Shown here: piece by piece, positions 25,800 to 34,296 of the stretch
Position numbering within the stretch: position 1 is the stretch's first letter
Layout: the number at the start of each line of letters is the position of its first letter
Assembly: GCA_017646685.1 (NCBI GenBank)
Contig: JAGCLZ010000039.1
Span: 1-35,137 of the forward strand
DNA from: Bacteroidales bacterium
GTDB taxonomy: Bacteria; Bacteroidota; Bacteroidia; Bacteroidales; P3
Direction: 5' to 3'
DNA length: 35,137 nt
Position numbers and translations under genes: made by a program
The notes under the pieces: model-generated
What the model saw: the letters and a program-made list of their open reading frames with translations, nothing else
Databases searched by the model: none
Told to the model about the DNA's origin: nothing

Positions 25800-26867
25800 A
25801 TGGAACTTCAGAATGTAAAACTTTTCGACGACAACCTTGAGCTGTACTCCTCGCAACTCGCCGATATTGAAAACGCACAAGAGTACATTTTTTTGGAGGT
25901 ATTTCGTTTCAACGAAGATGCCATGGGACAGAAGTACTGCATGGCATTGGCCAAGAAAGCCTCGCAGGGCATAAGAGTAAAAGTGCTGGTTGATGCCTGG
26001 GGCACCAAGCAGGATTCAGACTTCCTGAAGCCGATAGTTGATGCCGGCGGAGAGGTACGCTTTTTCCAAAAGCTATACCTCACGTTCAACTTCATCTCGA
26101 ACAACCACCGCCGCAACCACCGCAAGCTTCTGGTTATAGACAATAGGATAGCCTACATGGGTTCGGCCAATATTTCGGCCTATTCGCTGGTGTGGCGAGA
26201 GCTTAATCTACGCATAGAAGACCGCATGGCAAGGCTGTTCAAAAAAGTATTCCTCGACAATTACGCCCTATACCGCAAGTTTGACTTTGAGAAGATGCGT
26301 TTCAAACGCAACATATTCTACAAGCGGATGATGATAATGCAGGAAGTGCCATCGCGCAACCGCCAACGGCTACGCCACAAATACGAGAGCCTGATAAACA
26401 ACGCCAAGAAAAGCATAATTATAGAAACACCATACTTTTTGCCCAGCTCGCGACTACGCAAAGCCTTGGCAACAGCCGTGCAACGTGGTGTACACGTTAC
26501 GGTGGCAACGCCAAAACACTCAGATGTGCAAACTGTGGACATCATACGCCGCCACTACCTTGGCAAAATGTTTGAGCAGGGCATAGAGATAAAATTCTAT
26601 ATCCCAAGCAACCTTCACGCCAAATGCGTGTTTATCGATGGCGAGACATTCTCTATAACATCTGCCAACTTCGACTATCGTAGCTTTCAGCACCAACACG
26701 AAATAGCCCTCATCGGCAAAGAAAATAATATATCATCAATGTTACAAAAGCATATCATCACAACATTGGAATCGTGCGAAGACTTTGACTACAACAAATG
26801 GCTCGAACGTACACGCTTCGAAAAGTTCTTCGAATGGTTTCTGCTACCGCTGCGTTTTTTGATGTAA
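25800..26867 (+). CDS. Phospholipase D-family enzyme (cardiolipin synthase-like)
   Basis: This 355-residue protein has two HKD motifs: His107-Lys109-Asp114 (HRKLLVID) and His273-Lys275-Asp280 (HAKCVFID). Each is followed by the usual GSAN or SAN element. Two HKD motifs in one chain make one active site, as in cardiolipin synthases and PLD-type phosphatidyl transferases. Unlike classic ClsA it has no N-terminal membrane helices, so it resembles the shorter ClsB-like forms. Phospholipid synthesis is the likely role, but another phosphodiesterase activity is possible. The start at 25800 is set by the promoter. It leads a run with the TatD gene 19 bp downstream. Confidence 0.87.
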   Translation: MELQNVKLFDDNLELYSSQLADIENAQEYIFLEVFRFNEDAMGQKYCMALAKKASQGIRVKVLVDAWGTKQDSDFLKPIVDAGGEVRFFQKLYLTFNFISNNHRRNHRKLLVIDNRIAYMGSANISAYSLVWRELNLRIEDRMARLFKKVFLDNYALYRKFDFEKMRFKRNIFYKRMMIMQEVPSRNRQRLRHKYESLINNAKKSIIIETPYFLPSSRLRKALATAVQRGVHVTVATPKHSDVQTVDIIRRHYLGKMFEQGIEIKFYIPSNLHAKCVFIDGETFSITSANFDYRSFQHQHEIALIGKENNISSMLQKHIITTLESCEDFDYNKWLERTRFEKFFEWFLLPLRFLM

Positions 26868-26886
26868 ACCCAATAAACAACAACTT

Positions 26887-27663
26887 ATGATACAACTTAT
26901 AGACACCCACTCGCACCTCTACGACCCGGCTTTTGCCGACGACATCGACAATGTAATAGACCATGCAAAACAATGCGGAGTAAACACCATAATACTGCCG
27001 GCCATAGATAGCACCACCCACGATGCACAACACTCTCTTTGCAACAAGTATCAACAGATATTCAAACAGATGATAGGTGTACACCCCACATCGATAAAAG
27101 ACAATTACACACACGAGCTAGCAACAGTGGAAAGCAAACTTGCAGCAGACCACCACAAATACATAGCCATTGGCGAAATAGGCCTAGACTATTATTGGGA
27201 CACGACCTATAGCAGCCAACAATGCCTCGCTTTGAAACAGCAGCTACACTGGGCCAACCTATACCACAAGCCCGTATGCCTACACATACGCAACGCCTAC
27301 TCCGAAATGTTCAAAATACTAAACCGCTACAACGTGGAAGCCAAAGGTGTGTTTCATTGTTTCAGCGGAACCCTCGACGAGGCTTGGCGTGCAGTGGAAA
27401 TGGGGTATATGATAGGTATAGGAGGTGTGGTAACGTTTAAAAAAGCAGCTCTTGCTGATATAGTAAAGGACATACCTTTGGACATGATAGTGTTGGAAAC
27501 AGACTCGCCCTACCTTGCCCCCACCCCTTTCAGAGGCAAACGAAACGAAAGTACATACTGCAAAATAGTGGCCGAGAAGATAGCCGAAATAAAAAACATC
27601 ACACTGCAAGAAGTGGCCACCACCACTACAAAAAATGCCAAACGCCTATTCCGACTGGAATAA
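26887..27663 (+). CDS. TatD-family metal-dependent hydrolase
   Basis: TatD proteins are TIM-barrel metallohydrolases with 3'-5' exonuclease or DNase activity. The 258-residue protein is the normal length. Metal-binding motifs are in order: DTHSHL (His8, His10), GEIGLDYYW with its glutamate near residue 98, the histidine of LHIRNA, the FHCFSG motif and ETDSPYLAP with the final aspartate. The gene sits between the PLD-family gene (19 bp) and pepT (85 bp) in one direction. No functional link among these housekeeping-type genes is apparent. Confidence 0.93.
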   Translation: MIQLIDTHSHLYDPAFADDIDNVIDHAKQCGVNTIILPAIDSTTHDAQHSLCNKYQQIFKQMIGVHPTSIKDNYTHELATVESKLAADHHKYIAIGEIGLDYYWDTTYSSQQCLALKQQLHWANLYHKPVCLHIRNAYSEMFKILNRYNVEAKGVFHCFSGTLDEAWRAVEMGYMIGIGGVVTFKKAALADIVKDIPLDMIVLETDSPYLAPTPFRGKRNESTYCKIVAEKIAEIKNITLQEVATTTTKNAKRLFRLE

Positions 27664-27748
27664 CGGCCAAACAGTAACAATAAAACACTCGAACTATATC
27701 AAGAAAAAACATAACCTTGCAAACAATTTAAATCAACAACAAAACTAT

Positions 27749-29017
27749 ATGGAACCCATCATAGAACGCTTTTTACGCTACATTGCAATAGACACACAGT
27801 CGGACGAAAACTCCACCACACAGCCATCGACCACAAAACAGTTCGACCTACAACGAATACTGCTTTGCGAGCTGACAGAAATGGGCATAACCGCCACCTT
27901 GGACCAATACGGCTACCTTATGGCTTCGATACCGGCCAACACGGAAGGCGACATAACCCCTATAGGCTTTATAGCCCACGTGGACACATCGCCCGACTGC
28001 TCCGGCAAAAATATCAACCCACAAATAATAACAAACTACACCGGTGGCGATATTATCCTAAACAAGGAACGTAACATTGTGCTATCGGAAAAAATGTTTC
28101 CCGAACTGCGCAACTACCTTAACCAAACCCTTATCACCACCGATGGTACCACTCTATTGGGTGCCGACGACAAAGCCGGAGTGGCAGCCATAATGCATGC
28201 AGCAAACCACATAATGAAGCATCCGGAAATAAAACATGGCGAAATAAAAATTGCTTTCACCCCCGACGAAGAGGTAGGACGAGGCGTTGAACATTTCGAC
28301 GTCGCCAAGTTTGGAGCCCGCTATGCCTACACCATCGATGGCGGAGAAATAGGCGAGCTGGAATACGAGAACTTCAACGCAGCAACAGCCACCCTGCTCA
28401 TCCATGGAACCAACATACACCCCGGCTACGCCAAAAACAAAATGATAAACGCCGCAAGGATAGCCATGGAAATAGACAGTATGCTTCCAAAATACGAACG
28501 ACCCGAAAGCACCGATGGCTATGATGGCTTTTACCATCTTACCGGCATGACCGCTACTGTAGAAGAGGCCTCTATGCACTACATCATAAGAGACCACGAC
28601 CACGACAAATTCCTAGTACGCAAAAACAACCTTACCTCTATAGCCGAAAGCATAAACGACAAATACGGCCCTTCTACGGTGGAAATTACCATCACCGACT
28701 CGTACTACAACATGCGGAAGATGGTGGAGCCCCACATCCACATAGTGGAAAAAGCCATACAGGCCATGAAAGACTGCAATGTTACACCCTTGGTACGACC
28801 CATAAGAGGAGGCACCGACGGTGCATCGCTATCATTCAAAGGTATACCATGCCCCAATATTTTTGCCGGCGGCCACAACTTCCACGGACGATACGAGTAT
28901 CTGCCCGTACAAAGCATGATGAAAGCTGCCGACGTAATTGTAAGGATTATAACACTTTTTGCTCAAGGAGATAAATATCAACCAATAGACATACAACAAA
29001 CCAACACACATATATGA
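27749..29017 (+). CDS. pepT: Peptidase T (tripeptidase)
   Basis: PepT is a cytosolic dizinc aminopeptidase of family M20B that removes the N-terminal residue from tripeptides. The 422-residue protein has the expected motifs: AHVDTS (metal-binding His and Asp), GADDKAG (bridging Asp), TPDEEVGRG (catalytic Glu pair), YTIDGG, and RGGTDGASLSF followed by AGGHNFHGRYE near the end. The frame is open back to 27635, within the tatD gene, but those residues are Asn/Lys-rich. The ATG at 27749 gives MEPIIERFLRYIAIDTQSDE, a typical PepT beginning. The stop overlaps the start of the GTPase gene by 4 bp. Confidence 0.94.
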   Translation: MEPIIERFLRYIAIDTQSDENSTTQPSTTKQFDLQRILLCELTEMGITATLDQYGYLMASIPANTEGDITPIGFIAHVDTSPDCSGKNINPQIITNYTGGDIILNKERNIVLSEKMFPELRNYLNQTLITTDGTTLLGADDKAGVAAIMHAANHIMKHPEIKHGEIKIAFTPDEEVGRGVEHFDVAKFGARYAYTIDGGEIGELEYENFNAATATLLIHGTNIHPGYAKNKMINAARIAMEIDSMLPKYERPESTDGYDGFYHLTGMTATVEEASMHYIIRDHDHDKFLVRKNNLTSIAESINDKYGPSTVEITITDSYYNMRKMVEPHIHIVEKAIQAMKDCNVTPLVRPIRGGTDGASLSFKGIPCPNIFAGGHNFHGRYEYLPVQSMMKAADVIVRIITLFAQGDKYQPIDIQQTNTHI

Positions 29018-30255
29018 ACAAAACAATTCCAATAGTATTACTAACCGGCTACCTGGGTAGCGGCAAAACAACCCTGATCAATCACATCCTAACCAACAGC
29101 AACGGTATAAAATTTGCTGTTATTGTCAACGACATTGGCGAAGTAAACATCGACGCGACACTAATACAAAAAGGCGGCGTGGTAAACCAAAACGACGATA
29201 GTCTCGTGGCTTTGCAAAACGGATGTATATGCTGCTCACTGAAAACCGACCTCGTAAAACAAATACAGGACATTGCCGGCAGCCATAAGTTTGACTATAT
29301 AGCCATCGAAGCCAGCGGCATATGCGAACCCGAACCTATCGCACAAACCATTGTGGGCATCCAAAGCATGAGCAACCGATATTTCGGTTTCGAGCTATGC
29401 CGTTTGGACTGTGTGGTTTCGGTTGTAGATGCGTTGAGGCTGCAAAACGAATTTGGCTGTGCAAACAATCTGGTGGGCAACAACATTGCCGAAGACGACA
29501 TCGAGAACCTAATAATACAGCAAATAGAATTTTGCAACATAATACTACTAAATAAAATAGACGAGATAACGCCGAACGAAAAAGAAGTGGTAAAACGAAT
29601 AATACACACCCTTAACCCATCGGCAAGGATAATAGAATGCAACTATGCACAGGTGGATATAAGCCAAATATTGGACACCAACATATTTGAGTTCAACAAA
29701 ACGGTACTTGCCGCCAAATGGATACAGGAAATAGAACGTCCGCTAAGTGCCGATGAAGAGGCCGAAGGTCACAAACACAGCCATCGTCATGAACACGACA
29801 ACAACTGCAACCACCATCACCACCACGACGAATGTGAATGCAACCACCATCATCACGAACATCACAATCACCATCATGCACATGGCGATGAATACGGAAT
29901 AGGTACATTTGTCTACTATCGCCGACGGGCATTCGACTTCAACAAATTCGATGCTCTCGTATCCGACCGTTGGGATCAAAGCATCATACGCTCCAAAGGG
30001 GTATGCTATTTCAGCCAAAATCCGGAAATGTCATACCTTTTTGAACAAGCCGGAATACAAAAGAATGTACGAGAGGCAGGACTATGGCTATGCACCGCCG
30101 ACGAAAATGAAATCAAAAACATGATGGAAAACGACCCCTCCATACGTCGCGACTGGGACGAAGAGCATGGCGACAAGATGATAAAAATAGTGATAATAGG
30201 CCGCCATATGGATAAAGAAAAGATATGCTCCGCACTCGACAAGTGCCTTGCTTAA
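29014..30255 (+). CDS. COG0523 (CobW/ZNG1-type) GTPase with His-rich loop
   Basis: This 413-residue protein is a G3E P-loop GTPase of the COG0523 group, many of which are metal chaperones or insertases. Seen directly are the Walker A GYLGSGKTT (12-20), the metal site CICC (Cys71, Cys73, Cys74), EASGICEP and NKID (180-183). The stretch 253-290 holds 20 histidines and three cysteines in 38 residues, a probable zinc or nickel reservoir. The CobW C-terminal domain follows (about 297-411). A zinc role is the most likely, as in ZNG1/YeiR-like proteins, but cobalt or nickel cannot be excluded. It overlaps pepT by 4 bp (ATGA) and ends at a bidirectional terminator. No metal-regulator site was recognised. 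Confidence 0.9.
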   Translation: MNKTIPIVLLTGYLGSGKTTLINHILTNSNGIKFAVIVNDIGEVNIDATLIQKGGVVNQNDDSLVALQNGCICCSLKTDLVKQIQDIAGSHKFDYIAIEASGICEPEPIAQTIVGIQSMSNRYFGFELCRLDCVVSVVDALRLQNEFGCANNLVGNNIAEDDIENLIIQQIEFCNIILLNKIDEITPNEKEVVKRIIHTLNPSARIIECNYAQVDISQILDTNIFEFNKTVLAAKWIQEIERPLSADEEAEGHKHSHRHEHDNNCNHHHHHDECECNHHHHEHHNHHHAHGDEYGIGTFVYYRRRAFDFNKFDALVSDRWDQSIIRSKGVCYFSQNPEMSYLFEQAGIQKNVREAGLWLCTADENEIKNMMENDPSIRRDWDEEHGDKMIKIVIIGRHMDKEKICSALDKCLA

Positions 30256-30256
30256 C

Positions 30257-30297
30257 AAACAAAAAGAGCCGAATAGTGAGTTCGGCTCTTTTTGTTT
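30257..30297. terminator. Bidirectional terminator between convergent genes
   Basis: A perfect 17-bp stem (30257-30273 with 30281-30297) with a 7-nt loop has A-rich and T-rich flanks on its two sides. It can serve both the GTPase gene (+) and the FKBP gene (-). Confidence 0.92.
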
Positions 30298-30305
30298 AGG
30301 GCTAC

Positions 30306-31016
30306 TTAGTCCATCACATCAAATAACTCTATCTCGTATACCAGCAAAGTATAAGGCGGCACATCGGTAGTACCTTCGGCACCGAAAGCCAATGCATTAG
30401 GAATATATAAGATGTAGTGCGAACCACCATTCATCATCTTCAAACCTTCCTGCAAGCCGGGAAATACATTGTTAAGCACCGTTACCACCGGGCCACGCAC
30501 ACCGTAGGTTTGGTCAAACACTGTGCCATCGGCATAGCTGGCCTTGTAGTGGAAACGCACACGTCCTCCCATAAAAGACTTTTTGCCTTTGCCTTGTTTC
30601 AGCACCTTATAGTGCAATCCCGATTCTGTGACACGTACATCGGGGTCATTAGCTTTTAGCTGTTTGAAGTATTCAGCTTCGGCTTCCTGTGCTTTGGCAG
30701 CTGCCTCTTCAGCCTTTTGACGTTGATTTACGAATATCATCATATTGATGTCGTTCAACACTCTGTAATAAGTACTATCGTCCAACATTCCTTCTTTGCC
30801 ATCCAAACAACGTTCCATTGCAGCCAAAAGCACATCATTATCTATATCAATGCCGGTTTCTTTAAAGCCGCGTGCCATATTCTCGCCAAGCACCCAACTA
30901 ATAGTATCTTTGGCCGATTTGAGTTTAACTTTCTTATCCTTACCGCATGAATTCATGCCAAATATTGCAATACTTGTAAGTACTGCCAATGTCAATATCA
31001 AATTCTTTCTTATCAT
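30306..31016 (-). CDS. FKBP-type peptidyl-prolyl isomerase lipoprotein
   Basis: The predicted lipoprotein of 236 residues has a lipobox GMNSC with Cys24. Residues about 30-125 form the helical, Ala/Glu-rich FKBP N-terminal dimerisation-type domain. About 140-234 form the catalytic FKBP domain, with VRFHYKASYADGTVFDQTY, the VFPGLQEGL motif and the PNALAFGAEG loop. Mip/FkpA-like proteins of this layout assist folding in the periplasm or at the outer membrane. It begins 20 bp after the arginine decarboxylase gene on the same strand, so the two are probably co-transcribed, and it ends at the shared terminator. Confidence 0.93.
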   Translation of the reverse strand: MIRKNLILTLAVLTSIAIFGMNSCGKDKKVKLKSAKDTISWVLGENMARGFKETGIDIDNDVLLAAMERCLDGKEGMLDDSTYYRVLNDINMMIFVNQRQKAEEAAAKAQEAEAEYFKQLKANDPDVRVTESGLHYKVLKQGKGKKSFMGGRVRFHYKASYADGTVFDQTYGVRGPVVTVLNNVFPGLQEGLKMMNGGSHYILYIPNALAFGAEGTTDVPPYTLLVYEIELFDVMD

Positions 31017-31036
31017 TTTATAATCGTTTTAAATGT

Positions 31037-32437
31037 TTAATATCCTAATATTTTCAGCATAGATTTGTAGGTTTGTTCTTTGGCAAACAGCTTAGTTGTA
31101 TATTCGCCATCCTCATCCACATCTATTATTATATGTTTCGGAGCCGGTATAAGGCAGTGCTGTATTCCACCGTAACCACCAATGCTTTCCTGATAAGCAC
31201 CGGTATGGAAAAAACCTATATACAATGGTTCTTCCTTGTCCAGCTTAGGCAAGAATATCGCATTGGCATGTGCCTCGTTGTTGTAATAATCCTGGCTGTC
31301 GCAAGTAAGGCCTCCCAAAAATACCCGCTGATACTCCTTGTTCCAATTATTGATCGGAAACATTATCCACCTTTGGTTGATACCCCAACTATCGGGAAGG
31401 GTTGTTATGAACGACGAATCTATCATATACCATAGCTCTCGGTCGTTTTGTTGTTTCTGCCCGATAATGCTATAAAGTGTGGCACCGCTTTCACCTACTG
31501 TATAAGAACCAAACTCTGTGAATATATGAGGCTCTTCCACTCCCCTATTGATGCATATATTCTTTATCTGTGCCAATATCTCTTCCGACATATACTCATA
31601 TTCATATGTACTGGCCAACGAATTCTTTATCGGAAAACCTCCACCTATATTCAGCGAATCCAGCTCCGGACATATCTTCTTGAGGTCGCAATATACATTT
31701 ACACACTTGGCCAATTCATTCCAATAGTAGGCACTATCTTTAATGCCGGTATTGATAAAGAAGTGTAGCATCTTGAACGAAAACTTGCTATTGTCCTTAA
31801 TCTTCTCTTCGTAAAACGATACAATATCGTTGTAACGTATACCCAAACGAGAAGTATAGAAGTCGAATTTTGGTTCTTCTTCCGATGCTATACGCACACC
31901 TATCTTCACCGGCTCCTTCACCTTGGGCAATGCGTCGTTAAGCAAGTCAATCTCTCCTTTATTGTCAATAACAGGAACCATATTGTGGAATCCATCCTGA
32001 ACCATACCTGCTATATTTTCGATATATTGTGCACGCTTGTAGCCGTTACATATTATATATATATCTTTTGTTATCAAGCCCTGTTCGTACAACTCTTGTA
32101 TAAGATTAATGTCAAATGCCGACGATGTTTCGAGATTGACATCATTCTTCAGCACCTCCTCCAGCACAAACGAGAAGTGAGAGCTTTTTGTACAATAGCA
32201 GTAATTATAGTTGCCTTTGTAATCAACCTTGGCTCTGGACACATTAAAAAGCCGCTTAGCTCGCTGTATTTGCGAACTTATCTTTGGCAGATAGGTAATC
32301 TTCAACGGCGTTCCATACTGCTTTATTATTTCCATTAGCGGGATATTGTGAAAATACAATTCGCCATCTTCGGTGCGAAATTCATCCTGCGGAAACTCGA
32401 ATGTTTGATCTATCAAATCACTATACTTATTCTTCAT
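31037..32437 (-). CDS. PLP-dependent arginine decarboxylase (fold III)
   Basis: This 466-residue enzyme belongs to the alanine-racemase-fold decarboxylases. The PLP lysine is Lys84 in CYCTKSSHF. Further landmarks are HFFINTGIKD, the phosphate-binding GGGFP loop, EFGSYTVGESG and the active-site cysteine in GGLTCDSQDYY. The sequence matches, from memory, the Bacteroidota group annotated as arginine decarboxylase of about 465 residues, which is shorter than classic SpeA at about 630. The product would be agmatine for polyamine synthesis. Related decarboxylases (carboxynorspermidine, ornithine or diaminopimelate) are alternatives, so substrate is less certain than fold. It is the first gene of a pair with the FKBP lipoprotein. 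Confidence 0.85.
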   Translation of the reverse strand: MKNKYSDLIDQTFEFPQDEFRTEDGELYFHNIPLMEIIKQYGTPLKITYLPKISSQIQRAKRLFNVSRAKVDYKGNYNYCYCTKSSHFSFVLEEVLKNDVNLETSSAFDINLIQELYEQGLITKDIYIICNGYKRAQYIENIAGMVQDGFHNMVPVIDNKGEIDLLNDALPKVKEPVKIGVRIASEEEPKFDFYTSRLGIRYNDIVSFYEEKIKDNSKFSFKMLHFFINTGIKDSAYYWNELAKCVNVYCDLKKICPELDSLNIGGGFPIKNSLASTYEYEYMSEEILAQIKNICINRGVEEPHIFTEFGSYTVGESGATLYSIIGQKQQNDRELWYMIDSSFITTLPDSWGINQRWIMFPINNWNKEYQRVFLGGLTCDSQDYYNNEAHANAIFLPKLDKEEPLYIGFFHTGAYQESIGGYGGIQHCLIPAPKHIIIDVDEDGEYTTKLFAKEQTYKSMLKILGY

Positions 32438-32514
32438 TTTTCAAATCCAATCAATACGGATTATACTTTTAATATACAATCCAAGTTAGTTAGTTTATCC
32501 ATTATTTCACGATG

Positions 32515-32522
32515 CAAAGTTA
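32515..32522 (-). promoter_or_regulatory. Arginine decarboxylase promoter (-7 element)
   Basis: The minus strand reads TAACTTTG, a full -7 match. The leader to the ATG at 32437 would be about 70 nt. No -33 TTTG at 19-21 bp was found. Confidence 0.55.
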
Positions 32523-32602
32523 CTAAAAAAATCAATACCATAAAAAACAATTTTTATTTTCATTATGCGTTATTCGCTAGCATAACAATAATAAATTTAA
32601 CC

Positions 32603-32776
32603 ATGTGGTACATAACAATAGGAATAATAGCATTGTATATTACATACAGAGTGTGCGTTAGCACAGTATTTCCGGCCATAAACAAACGCAGACTAAAGAA
32701 ATATCAAGACGATTTTTTCAAGAAAAATCCACAAATCGACCGTGATAAATTTCGTGATTTATCAAATAAAAAATAG
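32603..32776 (+). CDS. Small single-span membrane protein
   Basis: This 57-residue protein has one hydrophobic helix (about 2-19, WYITIGIIALYITYRVCV). A short basic cytoplasmic-looking tail follows, with INKRRLKKYQDDFFKKNPQIDRDKF. The same frame is open back to 32348, but the upstream part overlaps the decarboxylase gene on the other strand and its promoter, and it has no protein-like features. The ATG at 32603 therefore fits best. I do not recognise a family. It stands alone at the edge of the accessory island. Confidence 0.6.
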   Translation: MWYITIGIIALYITYRVCVSTVFPAINKRRLKKYQDDFFKKNPQIDRDKFRDLSNKK

Positions 32777-32886
32777 ATTAAAACAAATATCCCATAACCA
32801 ATTAAGGCAACTTTTTAGCCAATATACAGCCGACAATTAAAGGCAACTTCCAAAAAAAAATCCTAGTTTCTTTAGAGTACAGAAAG

Positions 32887-33082
32887 TATACCTTTCATAC
32901 CCTTCTATACTCTCTATACCTTTCATACCCTTCTATACCCTCTATACCTTTCATGCCCTTCTATACCCTCTATACCTTTCATGCCCTTCTATACTCTCTA
33001 TACCTTTCATACCATTCTATACCCTCTATACCTTTCATACCATTCTATACCCTCTATACCTTTCCATACTCCCTATCCTTTC
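32887..33082. repeat. 28-bp minisatellite
   Basis: Six full 28-bp units start at 32887, 32915, 32943, 32971, 32999 and 33027. A seventh, decayed unit starts at 33055. The consensus on the plus strand begins TATACCTTTCATACCCTTCT and continues ATACCCTC. Units differ by single substitutions: ATACCC, ATGCCC or ATACCA in the middle, and TATACTC or TATACCC near the end. The plus strand is nearly free of G. Because 28 is not a multiple of three, it cannot encode one repeated peptide in a single frame. Confidence 0.95.
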
Positions 33083-33155
33083 CCAAAACCATCAGCAAAG
33101 CAATTTCTGGAAATTGCCATAAAACTATTATCACCAGCCTTGAAAAAACGATTTT

Positions 33156-33330
33156 ATTTACACCCTACTGTCAATCTCGTCGCAATAGGGTTTCAACGCC
33201 GCGACGGTATACCGTCAAATTTTCCCCGATATATGGCCTTAAAATTACCTCGTGATGTAGATAAATTTTCCTCCCGATGCAGGTGAAACTCTCACGTGAT
33301 GTAGATAAATTTCCCTCGTGAGGTAAAAAA
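33156..33330. repeat. Structured dispersed repeat, copy B
   Basis: It matches copy A in order: TTTACACCCTA, then TAGGGT which pairs with ACCCTA, then the perfect palindrome GACGGTATACCGTC. Four 22-bp units follow, starting at 33251, 33273, 33295 and 33317. The spacing from TACACCC (33159) to the first unit (33251) is 92 bp, identical to copy A. It lies directly upstream of the Rhs promoter. Confidence 0.85.
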
Positions 33331-33377
33331 ACAGTATAAAATTTAGGACAAACCGTGCCTATATCAAAATAAATATG

Positions 33378-33385
33378 TAATTTTG
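33378..33385 (+). promoter_or_regulatory. Rhs gene promoter (-7 element)
   Basis: TAATTTTG matches TAnnTTTG and lies 23 bp before the ATG at 33409. The surrounding sequence, from GGACAAAC at 33346 through TCAAAATAAATATGTAA, recurs almost unchanged at 34833-34872 in front of the next reading frame. No classical -33 TTTG is visible. Confidence 0.6.
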
Positions 33386-33408
33386 CAGTCCGAAAACTAA
33401 TGATAATT

Positions 33409-34296
33409 ATGTACCAAACAAACCTAAAATATAGCATTGAAACACCGCCAAAATACCCACAATCCTTTACCGGGAAAGAAAGGGATTCAGAGACAGGCTT
33501 TTCCTACTTCGGTGCTAGGTATTACGACTCGGATTTGATGACTGGTTGGTTGAGCGTGGATCCTATGGCGGATAAGTATCCTGGGTTGTCGCCGTATGCC
33601 TATTGTGCTTGGAACCCGGTTAAGTTGGTGGATCCGGATGGAAGAATGATTGATTGGGTAGAAAGTTTTGGAGGAACTATATATTGGGACGATAATGCGA
33701 CATCTCTTGAGACAACAAAAGCAGGAGAAAAATATCTTGGAAGAAATGTACTTGTTGGAACTCATAGTAGAGATGAAAACTTAAATGAAGATGTAAATGC
33801 AGCGACTTTTGACCTTTATGTGGAGAGTAATCATAGTGGACCCATTGCTACAATCAAAGGAAATACAGTTTCATGTGATGTTGAAAAATATGGTACCTTA
33901 CCGGAAGGATTGTATAGAGCAGATGAGCAATCTTATAAAGGAAATACAGCTTTACTAATAACCTCACTTTACGATGGAAGCATGAATTTACCAACAGTCA
34001 AAGGTAATCCAAATAATGAAAATAATTATTATGATCCAAAAACTCGAAAAAACATGAAGCCGATTAATGAACATATTATGTCTGAAATCTTTTTTCATAT
34101 CGGAAATACAGCTCGAGAAGCATTAAAAACATTAAATGGTAAACCTATTACAGAAGGTTGCCAAACAGGTATGCATGGAAAAGGTTCTTCAAGTATTTAT
34201 AAAAAATTTGCTGCTAATTTGATTGGATTTCATGGTACTTATTATCTTCGTTCTAAACCAATACCTTTAATGACAACAAAATGTAATTTGAAATGA
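33409..34296 (+). CDS. Short Rhs-core protein with L,D-transpeptidase-like toxin domain
   Basis: The 295-residue protein has an 18-residue leader, then the C-terminal end of an Rhs/YD core: FTGKERDSETGFSYFGARYYDS (20-41), then WLSVDPMADKYPG and PYAYCAWNPVKLVDPDGR, ending at Arg79. All upstream YD repeats and any secretion part are absent. Residues 80-295 are a different, AT-rich domain. It has GTLPEGLYRAD (162-172), FFHIGN (228-233, His230) and ITEGCQTGMHGKG (247-259, Cys251). This resembles the His-Gly...Gly-Cys site of YkuD or DUF5675 enzymes that act on peptidoglycan. This assignment is by motif only. The ATG at 33409 aligns with the start in the next cassette; one at 33400 is also in frame. 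The stop overlaps the next gene by 4 bp, the layout of a toxin-immunity pair. Confidence 0.8.
   Translation: MYQTNLKYSIETPPKYPQSFTGKERDSETGFSYFGARYYDSDLMTGWLSVDPMADKYPGLSPYAYCAWNPVKLVDPDGRMIDWVESFGGTIYWDDNATSLETTKAGEKYLGRNVLVGTHSRDENLNEDVNAATFDLYVESNHSGPIATIKGNTVSCDVEKYGTLPEGLYRADEQSYKGNTALLITSLYDGSMNLPTVKGNPNNENNYYDPKTRKNMKPINEHIMSEIFFHIGNTAREALKTLNGKPITEGCQTGMHGKGSSSIYKKFAANLIGFHGTYYLRSKPIPLMTTKCNLK

Larger units (their letters stand above)
32777..33408. other. Repeat-rich non-coding region before the Rhs gene
   Basis: This 632-bp gap contains, in order: a short direct repeat (AATTAAGGCAACTT / AATTAAAGGCAACTT near 32799 and 32834), the 28-bp minisatellite, a perfect inverted repeat GCAATTTCTGGAAATTGC (33100-33117), structured repeat copy B, and the Rhs promoter. 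Frames across the minisatellite (Tyr/Phe/Leu/Ser/Pro-rich) are products of the repeat, not genes. Confidence 0.8.

Noticed and set aside
32348-32602. Upstream extension of the small membrane protein
   Set aside because: It overlaps the decarboxylase gene and its promoter on the other strand; the 57-residue version is coherent on its own.
32887-33082. 28-bp minisatellite as a CRISPR array or a Tyr/Phe-rich repeat gene
   Set aside because: There are no spacers between units, and the 28-bp period shifts the frame each unit; open frames across it are composition artefacts.
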